A DNA stretch of 64,000 nt from Dallia pectoralis (Eukaryota; Chordata; Actinopteri; Esociformes; Umbridae), in NCBI GenBank assembly GCA_029465975.1, contig CM055740.1:4137036-4201035 (forward strand), in the 5' to 3' direction. This document shows positions 54,801 to 58,506 of this stretch, piece by piece (positions within the stretch are counted from its first letter, which is position 1; each line of letters starts with the position of its first letter). Under the pieces are notes generated by a model. It saw only the letters and a list, made by a program, of their open reading frames with translations. It made no database searches and had not been told where the DNA came from. Position numbers and translations under genes: made by a program.

Positions 54801-55208
54801 TTTTGCCCACAAATCAAACTTACCAATTGACACCAACTTGATGTGCTCCCTGTCCAAAAACTCCAGCGCCAGGGACACGTTCTCCAGTTTCATCTGTCTG
54901 AAGTTGGGTCTGGCATGGTGCTTTCTGTACATCTTCTTCTGGCTCAGAACTTCCAGAAGCCCAATGAGCTTCAGACCGTCGCCGAAGTCCTTCTGCAGGT
55001 CGGTGATGGTCTTGTTGACGCACTTCAGGTGCTCGTTGCACCATCTGGTGAACGTGTTCTGCTGGATCTTCTTCCAGGGCGCATCCTCGGCGAGGTCCTT
55101 CTCCGTAGCGGGCATCTCGTCCTCCTCGTCCCCCTCGCAGTGGTCGGGGCCCCGGTAGTACTGCGGTGGCTGGCTGTCGTCGTAGTAATGCGTGTTGTTG
55201 CTCGTCAT
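21444..55208 (-). CDS. flnc: Filamin C, complete gene (43 coding exons, 2710 residues)
   Basis: Filamin C is a dimeric actin crosslinker of striated muscle, acting at Z-discs, costamers and intercalated discs. Spliced exons total 8133 nt including the stop, and every junction keeps phase. Seen in order: two CH domains (about residues 33-255), repeats 1-15, a shortened hinge-1 region, repeats 16-23, hinge 2 (about 2576-2630, Ser-rich) and dimerisation repeat 24. The class-defining feature is the insertion in repeat 20 (exon 35, starting NWFQMVSAQERMTRTFTRSS), which filamins A and B lack. Human FLNC is 2725 residues. Departures from mammals are no hinge-1 exon and a possible extra 46-residue linker exon. 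Teleosts can carry two flnc copies, and which one this is cannot be told here. Intron 5 carries an antisense L2 LINE. Several introns are mostly minisatellite. Confidence 0.96.
21632..22561 (-). other. flnc: flnc intron 42, with an ACATGT-rich repeat
   Basis: The intron has a tandem region at about 21985-22275 built of TAACATGT followed by AAGTT, ATCTT or GTGTG blocks, and a (GT)n run at 22499-22544 close to the donor. The remainder is unique. Confidence 0.75.
22562..22780 (-). CDS. flnc: flnc exon 42, residues 2576-2648 (hinge 2, start of repeat 24)
   Basis: Begins in the linker after repeat 23 (TRLSGGHSLHETSSVLVETV), passes a Ser-rich stretch with six consecutive Ser, and enters repeat 24 at SDASKVVCRGAGL. 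In mammals hinge 2 is a protease- and kinase-regulated flexible segment; here its length is similar but the sequence has diverged. Phase 1 at both ends. Confidence 0.93.
23007..23225 (-). CDS. flnc: flnc exon 41, residues 2503-2575 (repeat 23)
   Basis: Encodes repeat 23 from GVASDFIVNTCNAGSG to HIVGSPFKAKVTG. Repeats 23-24 carry membrane-partner binding in the family. The donor is the first GT of a GTGTGTGTGT run, so its exact position is set by frame: exon 42 needs phase 1. Confidence 0.92.
23226..23728 (-). repeat. flnc: flnc intron 40, GAGACACACA-type simple repeat
   Basis: From about 23228 to 23562 the plus strand is GAGA/CACA purine-AC satellite without a fixed period, grading into pure GA near 23483-23515. 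The remaining part is unique. Confidence 0.85.
23729..23905 (-). CDS. flnc: flnc exon 40, residues 2444-2502
   Basis: End of repeat 22 (HSIDVKFNGSHIPGSPFNVR) and start of repeat 23 (GMVTAHGPGLEGG). The donor is GTGGGC, weaker than consensus. Confidence 0.93.
24133..24265 (-). CDS. flnc: flnc exon 39, residues 2400-2443 (repeat 22)
   Basis: Reads EKDLKVNQEATFAVQRNGAR to EECYVTELDS. Phase 0 in, phase 1 out. The acceptor is TGCCCTTAG and the donor GTAAGA. Confidence 0.93.
24266..24924 (-). repeat. flnc: flnc intron 38, purine tract and 50-bp minisatellite
   Basis: A GAGAGG purine-rich tract covers about 24275-24450. A 50-bp minisatellite follows at 24470-24833, about seven copies, starting CTACAATATAGATCTGGTTA. 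A (GT)n run occupies 24838-24877. Little of the intron is unique. Confidence 0.9.
24925..25040 (-). CDS. flnc: flnc exon 38, residues 2361-2399
   Basis: End of repeat 21 (GDYEVSIKFNNEHIPDSPFV) and start of repeat 22 (SDEARRITVTSLQ). Repeat 21 is a main partner-binding repeat in filamins. Confidence 0.93.
25041..25697 (-). other. flnc: flnc intron 37
   Basis: Apart from an AC tract at about 25050-25078, this is unique, AT-leaning sequence with no recognised element. Confidence 0.6.
25698..25835 (-). CDS. flnc: flnc exon 37, residues 2315-2360 (repeat 21)
   Basis: Reads [20 protein letters not shown] to CGVAYVVQEPG, close to the mammalian repeat 21. The donor is GTGAGG. Confidence 0.94.
25836..26377 (-). 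repeat. flnc: flnc intron 36, AGAGTCATATAGAGA-type tandem repeat
   Basis: From about 26010 to 26350 blocks of AGTCATATAGAGAACAGAAA and CTAGTCAGAGGGTGAG recur in tandem, about 37 bp apart in the best-preserved copies, then decay toward exon 36. The first 170 bp are unique. Confidence 0.75.
26378..26650 (-). CDS. flnc: flnc exon 36, residues 2224-2314
   Basis: Completes repeat 20 after its insertion (ANVTSPSGKTEQAEIVDGGD to GQHVPGSPFQFTV) and starts repeat 21 (GGTGLERGVAG). Confidence 0.94.
26747..26998 (-). CDS. flnc: flnc exon 35, residues 2140-2223 (repeat 20 insertion)
   Basis: This is the filamin-C-specific insertion within repeat 20, reading NWFQMVSAQERMTRTFTRSS and later KREVRVEESTQMGG and FGEFLGRDSLASF. 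It is basic, Ser/Thr-rich and low in predicted Ig fold. In mammals this segment targets filamin C to the sarcomere and carries kinase sites. It is the strongest single reason to call flnc rather than flna or flnb. It is 252 nt, phase 1 at both ends, hence skippable in frame. Confidence 0.96.
27141..27263 (-). CDS. flnc: flnc exon 34, residues 2099-2139
   Basis: End of repeat 19 (GSPFTVKVIGEGRMKESITR) and start of repeat 20 (SACGLNLKIP). Phase 1 at both ends. Confidence 0.94.
27390..27542 (-). CDS. flnc: flnc exon 33, residues 2048-2098 (repeat 19)
   Basis: Reads YGGLGLSIEGPSKVDISCED to INIKFSDKHIPG. The donor is GTAGGA. Confidence 0.94.
27675..27878 (-). CDS. flnc: flnc exon 32, residues 1980-2047
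   Basis: End of repeat 18 (ISFTPKEVGEHEVSVKKSGK) and start of repeat 19 (FGKGLVEAHTFEMAEFFVDT). Confidence 0.94.
27879..28237 (-). other. flnc: flnc intron 31
   Basis: 359 bp of unique, AT-rich sequence with no repeat or element recognised. Confidence 0.6.
28238..28399 (-). CDS. flnc: flnc exon 31, residues 1926-1979 (repeat 18)
   Basis: Reads DDSIRTSQLNVGTAADLSLK to CLLKRLPNRHI, nearly identical to the mammalian repeat 18. Confidence 0.94.
28400..29162 (-). repeat. flnc: flnc intron 30, CTCCACCCTCCT pyrimidine array
   Basis: From about 28575 to 29157 the plus strand repeats CTCCACCCTCCT with variants CTCCCCCTCCT and CTCCTCCCTCCT. The transcript strand is therefore almost pure purine with G-doublets and G-triplets. 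The last array units run into the exon 30 donor, leaving no unique spacer. Large minus-strand ORFs of Gly/Glu/Arg are artefacts. Confidence 0.92.
29163..29336 (-). CDS. flnc: flnc exon 30, residues 1868-1925 (repeat 17)
   Basis: Reads [20 protein letters not shown] to HIPGSPFTAKIT. Repeat 17 binds integrin and glycoprotein tails in the family. Confidence 0.94.
29417..29545 (-). CDS. flnc: flnc exon 29, residues 1825-1867
   Basis: End of repeat 16 (GSPLQFYVDAMNSG) and start of repeat 17 (AYGPGLCHGIVNKPATFTVV). Confidence 0.94.
29686..29826 (-). CDS. flnc: flnc exon 28, residues 1778-1824 (repeat 16)
   Basis: Reads EVRMPSGKTARPHITDNKDG to IKYEGNHIPG. Phase 1 at both ends. Confidence 0.94.
30015..30108 (-). 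CDS. flnc: flnc exon 27, residues 1747-1777 (hinge-1 side of repeat 16)
   Basis: Reads ATKEPVIPRDGLDQFRPLDL then VIPFTVQGPITG, matching the human segment that directly follows the alternatively spliced hinge-1 exon. The preceding intron is only 178 bp and contains no hinge-1 exon. Confidence 0.93.
30287..30555 (-). CDS. flnc: flnc exon 26, residues 1657-1746 (repeat 15)
   Basis: Reads SIGGHALTSGLTQMQAHEET to HIPKSPFHVT. It ends in phase 0, the position where mammals insert hinge 1. Confidence 0.94.
30682..30871 (-). CDS. flnc: flnc exon 25, residues 1594-1656
   Basis: Rest of repeat 14 (DPEGKPKKATIHDNRDGTYI to YGGDEIPYSPYRIT) and first residues of repeat 15 (GDASKCVLS). Confidence 0.94.
30947..31103 (-). 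CDS. flnc: flnc exon 24, residues 1541-1593
   Basis: End of repeat 13 and start of repeat 14, reading SPFKVRCQPGHDASKVRASG and LPVEFTIDARDAGEG. The donor GTGGGT lies just upstream, on the gene strand, of an AC/GT microsatellite. Confidence 0.94.
31220..31343 (-). CDS. flnc: flnc exon 23, residues 1500-1540 (repeat 13)
   Basis: Reads SAEPVAVKNNGDGTHTVNYT to VKYADQEVPR. The donor is GTACAT. Confidence 0.93.
31344..32015 (-). repeat. flnc: flnc intron 22, GT-rich minisatellite
   Basis: From about 31390 to 31985 the plus strand is a GT-rich array whose complex unit contains TGTGCATATTGATGTGTG and TATTGGTGTCTCTATGTG. Spacing between ATATTGATGT landmarks is variable because the GT runs vary in length. 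The ORFs here are low complexity. Confidence 0.9.
32016..32183 (-). CDS. flnc: flnc exon 22, residues 1444-1499
   Basis: End of repeat 12 (SPFRVPVRDVVDPSKV) and start of repeat 13 (CSGPGLGDGVRAHVPQTFTV). Confidence 0.94.
32321..32481 (-). CDS. flnc: flnc exon 21, residues 1390-1443 (repeat 12)
   Basis: Reads GAGTGGLGLTIEGASEAKMT to VNISFGGHPIPG. Phase 2 in, phase 1 out. Confidence 0.94.
32577..32739 (-). CDS. flnc: flnc exon 20, residues 1336-1389
   Basis: End of repeat 11 (MHLIEVLYDDVTVPKSPFRV) and start of repeat 12 (AYGPGLEGGLINKPNCFTVE). Confidence 0.94.
32740..33788 (-). other. flnc: flnc intron 19
   Basis: Unique sequence with a CT-rich tract at about 33180-33300, a short (TA)n near 33512-33521, and a loose tandem of GCTATCAGAAATGCTATCAC blocks at about 33600-33775. 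No transposon was recognised. Confidence 0.65.
33789..33962 (-). CDS. flnc: flnc exon 19, residues 1278-1335 (repeat 11)
   Basis: Reads GVLKEVTTHFIVDARKTTKI to YRVEYTAFEDG. Phase 1 at both ends. Confidence 0.94.
34262..34580 (-). CDS. flnc: flnc exon 18, residues 1172-1277
   Basis: The longest repeat-encoding exon here at 319 nt. It covers repeat 10 (VTANGPGLKKAKAGEPAYFT to KYGGHVVPKFPAVIQVEPAV) and the start of repeat 11 (VYGPGVEPRG). Confidence 0.94.
34723..35001 (-). CDS. flnc: flnc exon 17, residues 1079-1171 (repeat 9)
   Basis: An exact 93-codon phase-0 exon encoding essentially one Ig repeat, VRAYGPGLKGGIVGQPAPFT to HIPGSPFKAAVKPCLDPSK. Confidence 0.94.
35002..35387 (-). repeat. flnc: flnc intron 16, 17-bp array of donor-like sites
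   Basis: From about 35098 to 35290 the plus strand repeats CTGTCACCTGGGACCGT about 11 times. In the gene sense each unit reads CCCAGGTGACAG, containing a CAG/GTGA match to the 5' splice-site consensus. The flanks are unique. Confidence 0.9.
35388..35650 (-). CDS. flnc: flnc exon 16, residues 991-1078 (repeat 8)
   Basis: Reads VEVAKDQEFSINTRGAGGQG to SPFAVEGVMPADPSK. The donor GTTAAA is poor, and the frame requires it because exon 17 starts in phase 0. Confidence 0.92.
35876..35993 (-). CDS. flnc: flnc exon 15, residues 952-990
   Basis: End of repeat 7 (GQMTIIVSYGGDPIPKNPFL) and start of repeat 8 (LDLGKVKVTGLET). Confidence 0.93.
36090..36262 (-). CDS. flnc: flnc exon 14, residues 894-951 (repeat 7)
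   Basis: Reads VEVGTPTHFTIFTKGAGKAK to DYSYTVRYTAVQQ. The donor is GTGAGT. Confidence 0.94.
36367..36618 (-). CDS. flnc: flnc exon 13, residues 810-893
   Basis: Most of repeat 6 (DISIGIKCAPGVVGPAEADI to EIPISPFRVKVD) and start of repeat 7 (AEGPGLNKTG). Very close to the mammalian sequence. Confidence 0.94.
36890..37013 (-). CDS. flnc: flnc exon 12, residues 769-809
   Basis: Start of repeat 6, reading VIVGEGCHPEKVKVYGPGVE and ANEPTYFTVDCAEAGQG. Phase 0 in, phase 1 out. Confidence 0.94.
37171..37428 (-). CDS. flnc: flnc exon 11, residues 683-768 (repeat 5)
   Basis: Reads VKAFGPGLEATGVIVNKPAE to VNVPNSPFR. The donor is GTGAGT and both ends are phase 0. Confidence 0.94.
37595..37788 (-). CDS. 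flnc: flnc exon 10, residues 618-682 (repeat 4)
   Basis: Reads FSIEGPSQARIECDDKGDGS to AANDCFPEK. CDVRYWPTEPG is characteristic of filamin C repeat 4. The donor GTTGGA is weak but required by frame. Confidence 0.93.
37890..38026 (-). CDS. flnc: flnc exon 9, residues 572-617
   Basis: End of repeat 3 (SPFEVEVSEKAGLQKV) and start of repeat 4 (AWGPGLVTGQVGKSADFVVE). Phase 2 in, phase 1 out. Confidence 0.94.
38193..38457 (-). CDS. flnc: flnc exon 8, residues 484-571 (repeat 3)
   Basis: Reads VNANACRATGRGLQPKGVRV to ITWGGQPIPR. It joins in phase 1 either to exon 7 or to the cassette exon candidate at 39519-39656. Confidence 0.94.
38458..39518 (-). other. flnc: flnc intron 7, part between exon 8 and the cassette candidate
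   Basis: 38475-39040 is unique with no recognised element. 39045-39490 is the 77-bp minisatellite listed separately. Confidence 0.6.
39045..39490. repeat. 77-bp GC-rich minisatellite, about 5.7 copies
   Basis: The unit contains GGCAGAGTGGGGGTGGAGCC, CGGCAGGACGGTCAGCCGGC and GGGCACAGAGCATCGGGCAC. Period 77 is clear from the GGTCAGCCGG landmark. It lies about 30 bp from the donor of the cassette exon candidate. Confidence 0.92.
39519..39656 (-). CDS. flnc: Candidate flnc cassette exon encoding a 46-residue Pro/Gly/Lys-rich linker
   Basis: In intron 7, a TTTTTAG acceptor preceded by a pyrimidine-rich stretch and a TTAAC branch-like site is followed by exactly 138 nt (46 codons) open in the phase set by exon 7 (phase 1), closing at a GTTAGT donor in the phase needed by exon 8. 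The reading begins APPPVVGPPPVKITPQSVLG and ends PSPAGRPKGRP. It would insert a flexible, basic, disordered linker between Ig repeats 2 and 3 near the actin-binding domain, giving 2756 residues. I do not recall this exon from mammalian filamin C. It could instead be a chance open stretch in GC-rich intron DNA. Confidence 0.55.
39657..40181 (-). other. flnc: flnc intron 7, part between cassette candidate and exon 7
   Basis: Unique AT-leaning sequence with no repeat or element recognised. Confidence 0.55.
40182..40382 (-). CDS. flnc: flnc exon 7, residues 417-483 (repeat 2)
   Basis: Reads GAGNGDVSVIIVDPEGKKDT to EIPKSHFRVNISE. The donor is GTGATC, weaker than consensus, which could favour alternative use of the downstream cassette. 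Confidence 0.93.
40529..40691 (-). CDS. flnc: flnc exon 6, residues 363-416
   Basis: End of repeat 1 (VKVLFAGQDIDKSPYMVNVA) and start of repeat 2 (RGPGLEPTGNVANKPTYFDI). Confidence 0.94.
40826..41720 (+). pseudogene. L2 LINE ORF1 with esterase-like domain, two frameshifts
   Basis: The start reads MPFHCSRCTFNLKENYRLQE with a CxxC pair and a short predicted coiled coil. An SGNH hydrolase fold follows: LVIGDSITRS (nucleophile Ser), IVIHVGTNDVRM (block with the GxND motif) and SDGLHPSWRG (Asp/His of the triad). The frame changes at a G-run near 41266-41270 and again near 41588-41610; the last frame stops at 41718-41720. In L2/CR1-type elements this esterase-bearing protein is thought to act as an RNA/lipid-associated partner in retrotransposition. 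All three catalytic blocks survive despite the breaks. Confidence 0.8.
41727..42608 (+). pseudogene. L2 LINE ORF2, endonuclease part
   Basis: The APE-type endonuclease motifs are in order: LLNIRSL, LCETWL (catalytic Glu), IYRPPG, GDFNIH (Asp/Asn), HTLDLVLS and SDHNLI (catalytic Asp-His). The block that is usually RGGGVA reads KGGVAN. The reading stops at a TAG just after a run of five C near 42598; the reverse-transcriptase part continues one base out of frame. No ATG is visible at the left end of the open stretch. Confidence 0.82.
42602..44797 (+). pseudogene. L2 LINE ORF2, reverse transcriptase part
   Basis: Open for about 730 codons to TGA at 44795. Reverse-transcriptase blocks seen: NYRPISNLPFLSKILEK, QSGFRPHHSTETAL, LLDLSAAFDTIDHSLLLERL (first Asp), FGVPQGSVLGPLLFSLYM, and CYADDTQLYIA (catalytic YADD). 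The C-terminal part reads HITPVLASLHWLPVKARADF and YRAPLLWNELP, typical of L2/CR1-type elements. All polymerase residues are intact, so this half could be functional if joined in frame to the endonuclease. Confidence 0.9.
44880..45370 (+). repeat. Five ~90-bp tandem repeats in the LINE 3' region
   Basis: GTCACTGG landmarks occur near 44922, 45012, 45101, 45190 and 45283 (spacing 90, 89, 89, 93). Each unit holds GGGTGGAGTCACTGGCTCGC or a variant and a TCGAGTAGCTTTTTGAGCAA-like end. A second, weaker duplication of about 190 bp follows at 45390-45720. Confidence 0.85.
46249..46445 (-). CDS. flnc: flnc exon 5, residues 297-362 (repeat 1)
   Basis: Reads IEPHGNIVLKPAMFTVETVE to YVPKVEGLHK. The donor is GTGAGG at the edge of the 5.6-kb intron holding the LINE. 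Confidence 0.94.
46446..46993 (-). repeat. flnc: flnc intron 4, ATCATCCAC-type array
   Basis: From about 46460 to 46832 the plus strand repeats CATCATCCACATCATCCAGA blocks with CGTCATCA variants, a loose 9/18-bp periodicity. The remaining 150 bp are unique. Confidence 0.88.
46994..47150 (-). CDS. flnc: flnc exon 4, residues 245-296
   Basis: End of CH2 (VIAPEEIVDPDVDEHSVMTY), the linker FPKAKLKPGAPLKPRGVQLY and the start of repeat 1 (KKARAYGPG). Phase 0 in, phase 1 out. Confidence 0.95.
47720..47850 (-). mobile_element. Degenerate tRNA-derived SINE fragment
   Basis: On the minus strand GTAGTAGCTCAGTTGG resembles a tRNA D-arm (A box) and GGGTTTGATTCCCAG a T-arm (B box). The gap between them is too short for an anticodon arm, so this is not a working tRNA. 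A downstream GTACGTAAGTCACTAGTATAA resembles the body of teleost tRNA-derived SINEs. The family name is not certain. Confidence 0.45.
47931..48120. repeat. Near-perfect 190-bp palindrome (hairpin) in flnc intron 3
   Basis: The left arm 47933-48005 starts AGGCAAATGTTTACCTCGAC and is the reverse complement of the right arm 48041-48114 over about 73 bp, with one single-base indel. A 35-nt loop lies at 48006-48040. Pairing resumes beyond a 4-nt bulge (TTAGGC with GCCTAA). No transposase or TSD was recognised. Confidence 0.9.
48173..48270 (-). CDS. flnc: flnc exon 3, residues 212-244 (CH2)
   Basis: Reads LCPDWQAWDPNQPVENAREA to DDWLGVPQ, the core of the second calponin-homology domain. The donor is GTAGGA. 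Confidence 0.95.
48271..50414 (-). other. flnc: flnc intron 2
   Basis: About 2.1 kb, mostly unique. A CTGTCTGT-rich patch lies at 49805-49870. Three degenerate copies of a ~62-bp repeat containing AAACAGATCCTAAATCAGTT lie at 50150-50330. No exon or transposon was recognised. Confidence 0.6.
50415..50663 (-). CDS. flnc: flnc exon 2, residues 129-211
   Basis: Completes CH1 (DSKAIVDGNLKLILG, WTLILHYSISMP) and opens CH2 (TPKQRLLGWIQNKVPELPIN, DGKALGALVDNCAPG). Phase 1 at both ends, acceptor CCACCCCAG. Confidence 0.95.
50664..52529 (-). other. flnc: flnc intron 1, exon-2-proximal part
   Basis: Unique DNA, with a short AC tract near 51612-51645 and two copies of CCCCCATGTTGTACCCCATG near 52060-52130. 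No exon or element was recognised. Confidence 0.5.
52530..52860. repeat. 32-bp minisatellite in flnc intron 1, about 10 copies
   Basis: The unit starts GACATATCAGATTTGGTGAA and ends TAACAACGTCAC. Variation is mainly AACGTCAC versus AATGTCAC. Confidence 0.92.
52995..53885. repeat. 39-bp minisatellite in flnc intron 1, about 22 copies
   Basis: The unit starts AACCACTAACCAGGAGAGTT and ends AGTAGGACCAGGAGTAAAT. A minority variant has AACGACTAACAAGG. The variants are concentrated before 53350; later copies are nearly identical, which suggests recent amplification of one type. Confidence 0.95.
53886..54823 (-). other. flnc: flnc intron 1, exon-1-proximal part
   Basis: Contains a GT-rich patch at 54015-54165; the rest is unique with no coding signal. 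Regulatory elements are plausible in a first intron, but none was identified. Confidence 0.5.
54824..55208 (-). CDS. flnc: flnc exon 1, start codon, residues 1-128 (CH1)
   Basis: The ATG at 55208 sits in GCCAAGATGACG. A leader of about 30 residues rich in Tyr, Asp and Glu precedes CH1, which starts near AEDAPWKKIQQNTFTRWCNE. The leader is longer than in human FLNC and has diverged from it. Ends phase 1 after HIKLVSI with donor GTAAGT. Confidence 0.95.
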
Positions 55209-55555
55209 CTTGGCGATTTACCGTGCTCCTTTTAATAATGCAGCGAGTCAGACGGACGTGTGAAGTTATTAGTGCACAAAAAAAAGTTTATCGGGTCCGT
55301 GTCAAGAGCTGCCTCTCCCCCCCCGTGGTGAAAGTTCAGAACTTGGGAGCGAGTAGGAAAAATAATGTGTCCACCGGAGCGACTTCTTGATAGGGCGGAC
55401 GGTGGTAAATGCAGCCGTCCTTACAGTCCGTGGGTCGGATCGGTTCCGTGTTTAATTGGCGGTCGCCTGACAAACCCGGTCTCTAATTAGACTTAAAGTA
55501 GAGTGGAACTATGTTCTACGTGTTCTGCCTGAGAGCCGGTGGGTTAAAGATGAAT
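55209..55555 (-). other. flnc: Predicted flnc 5' UTR
   Basis: The sequence between the start codon and a TATA-like box at 55581-55590. It holds a run of G (C on the plus strand) near 55316-55325. The transcription start is inferred from the TATA position only; an upstream non-coding exon cannot be excluded. Confidence 0.4.
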
Positions 55556-55580
55556 GGCTTGGGCTGGCAATAAGAGTGGG

Positions 55581-55773
55581 GTATTTAAAAGGACCACAGG
55601 AACACGTCACGTCACACGCCCCGTTCGAAGACCCCCATCATCATGTCATATCTACAATCATAGACTGTTTTCTAATGGACACGGGGGGGGGTAGGACTGG
55701 CTGTGATTGGCCACTGCCCGGTACCCCCAAGTACCCGGAGCAACAGTTGTGTGACTGCGCTGGTTATTTATAG
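55581..55773 (-). promoter_or_regulatory. flnc: Candidate flnc muscle promoter cluster
   Basis: Gene-strand motifs: TTTTAAATAC (TATA-like) at 55581-55590, CCAAT at 55706-55710, an E-box within CAACAGTTGTG near 55741-55751, and CTATAAATAA at 55764-55773, a full match to the MEF2 consensus YTAWWWWTAR that could also serve as a TATA box. MEF2 plus E-box next to a CCAAT/TATA pair is the usual arrangement in striated-muscle promoters, in keeping with filamin C expression. Confidence 0.45.
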
Positions 55774-55835
55774 CCTCTCCATTTTGGGTGGTGGGACGCT
55801 GCGACTCCTGAGTGGTTGTAAAGACAGAAGAAGAC

Positions 55836-56041
<206 letters not shown>

Positions 56042-58062
56042 GTCATGATTACATGATTATATGATTATAGCGCACTGGGCTCCTGAGGGGTTCAACAATT
56101 GAGCCGTGAAAAGAAAATGACCGCATCTAAAATATCAAGTGAGCCATTCCCATGTGACTGGGAGTCATTATATGGGGCTTGGTCTAAGTCTACGTGGTCG
56201 TGGCTTATAACTAACTATGCGTAAGTATTTTACCAATGTTTGTGATGTTAGACGGCCTAACTGGGTTCAGATATTTTGCAAAATATACATGAAACATGAC
56301 ATGTTTTAAACTCAAAGAGTTTCAAAGTGTTAAATTAACTTGATCCAAAAACAAACTTATCAATCTTCTGTGTGTCTCTCATCACCCAATTATGTCCAAA
56401 TTGAGACCATAGCACCTCATTGCTTCTCCCTGTGTACCTTTTTTAATTGTAATTCTTCACCAGAGTGAGTCAGTGAAGGCAGCTGCGCATGTTCCTGAGA
56501 CGATGTCTACAGTTTGACCCAATAATCTATTTACACTTGATGGATAAGAAAATTCATCACTCAGACAAGAAGATCCGACCACCACCATCTACACCTGTAA
56601 ATCAGTGTAACCGAATGAGTACAAATGTTTGACCTCAGCAGCAGCCGTGACCAATTAGATATATCTGGCTGCATATTATGTCATTGCGTTACGTATGACT
56701 CACAGAAATGTTTTGTGACTTGGTGAGATGTACATTTCCGATCTACAACCGTCGCCAAAGTTAACAGCGTGTCCCATCTCCTCTGATTGGCCCCGCAGTT
56801 GTTGACTAGAGGTCGGGTGACCAGTTGACCTTTTTCTCACGGGCGGAGAAAGAACCGGGGATATGTTGATGTCATTTTATGTCATTCAGGTCAAGTATGA
56901 TAAAAACTAGCACCAATCAATGATATTTAGACTTTGACCCAAATGTTGTAGGCTTTACAATTGTGATACAGTACAACTAAAATGTTTAAATCAATTGTGT
57001 GAATAATGTTTTGTGTGTGTGTATGTGTGTCTTCAGGGCTTGGTCTTTCCTGGATTGTGTGGTGAGTCGGCAGTAGACTGGCATGACACTGACACTGTAA
57101 ACCATCCACAGTTCAGACCATCCAGTACTAAATAATCCTGGTGATCAGGCGGTAAGAATAAAGGTGACACACGGCAGAACTGGCTGCCAATCCTGCTGGA
57201 TCATTACAGCATTTACGCTTGTCTGGTTGGTGTTGGAACCTTTGTGAGTATTTACAGTGTTGACAAAACTACAGGAAATACAGATATACCATCATTGGGT
57301 GTTTACAATTCAACACATTTAGCTCAAGAAGAGAGCAAAAATGTAAAAAAATTAAAAAAGTGTTTTCAACAGCTTTATAGTCATAAAAATAAATATTTAT
57401 TATGTGTCCTAACCAATACCGCAGGATAAATTTTCAAGCATCTCTATACCTTGAAAAATTATTGTCCTTAAATATGAAATCTCTAAACAAAAAAAAATTC
57501 TACACAAACGTGTTCACACTGGCTTGTTCTTGAGCTTTGGAAATTATGCAGAATCTCCCATCGCCAACCCGTGTTTCTCCGTTCAGTGAGAAATTAGAAG
57601 AAAATGTGTATTTTATAGAATATGAATACATTGTGAAGTTCATGTAATCTTCCTGTACTGTCCTTTGTGTCCGCACACACACAGATTCAGAGTACAGAGA
57701 ACAGGCCTGTCTGCACAGAAGTCAGATAAGCAATGAACCCATTTTCATTTCTTAACATCTGGCCTGTATTTACGGTTGTGTGTGAAGCTTAGCAAAAAGG
57801 TTGGAGTGGAACAGAGATTTGTGTGAAAACAGGTGACTAGAGCTCACGGTTTGGGGTCGATATGAAGTTAGCATAATGGTTTTGTATACATACAGATCAT
57901 TGAACCGTCACCAAAACTGTCATTTTATTTAAGCTGCATGTTGCTCTTTTCTCAGGCGTAGAAAAGCCGTTATAGTCATAACATAAAATGTCTATTTTGA
58001 ATGAATCGTTTTGTAAATGTTTAATATAATGAAGATATTATTGTAAAAAGACATGGTATATG
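56042..58062. other. Intergenic region upstream of flnc
   Basis: About 2 kb of unique, AT-leaning DNA. No exon, RNA gene or transposon was recognised. Confidence 0.5.
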
Positions 58063-58506
58063 TACAGTGGATATAAAAAGTCTACACACCCCTTAAAATG
58101 CCATTTAAATAACATTTTGGAATGGCCCAGCTAGAGCCCAGACCTGAATCCAATTGAACATCTTTTGGGTGATTTGATGAAGGCTGTGAACAGGAGATGT
58201 CCTCGCAATCTGACAGATTTGGAGCACTTTTGCTAAGAAGACCGGGCAAATATTAAGATGTGCCATGCTAATAGACTCCTACCCAAAAGACTGAGAGCTG
58301 TAATAAAATCAAAAGGTGCTTCAACGAAGTATAAGTTTTAGGGTGTGCACACTTATGCAACCAGGTTATTTTAATGTTTTTATCCCCCCTGAAATTCACT
58401 TGTTTTTCAAGTTAATTGTTCACGTTATAGGTCACCTTAAAGGTGGGAAAAGTTCTGACATGATTCATCTTCTGGCAGGGGTGTGTATCATTTTATATCC
58501 ACTGTA
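58063..58506. mobile_element. Internally deleted Tc1-like element with intact TIRs
   Basis: Flanked by TA at 58063-58064 and 58505-58506, the Tc1/mariner target duplication. The left end CAGTGGATATAAAAAG continues to TCTACACACCCC; the right end in reverse complement reads CAGTGGATATAAAATG and on to ACACACCCC. Between them, at about 58128-58345, is a plus-strand remnant of the transposase C-terminus (SPDLNPIEHL, LPKRLRAVIKSKGAS) with stops. The element is about 440 bp and non-autonomous. Confidence 0.85.
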
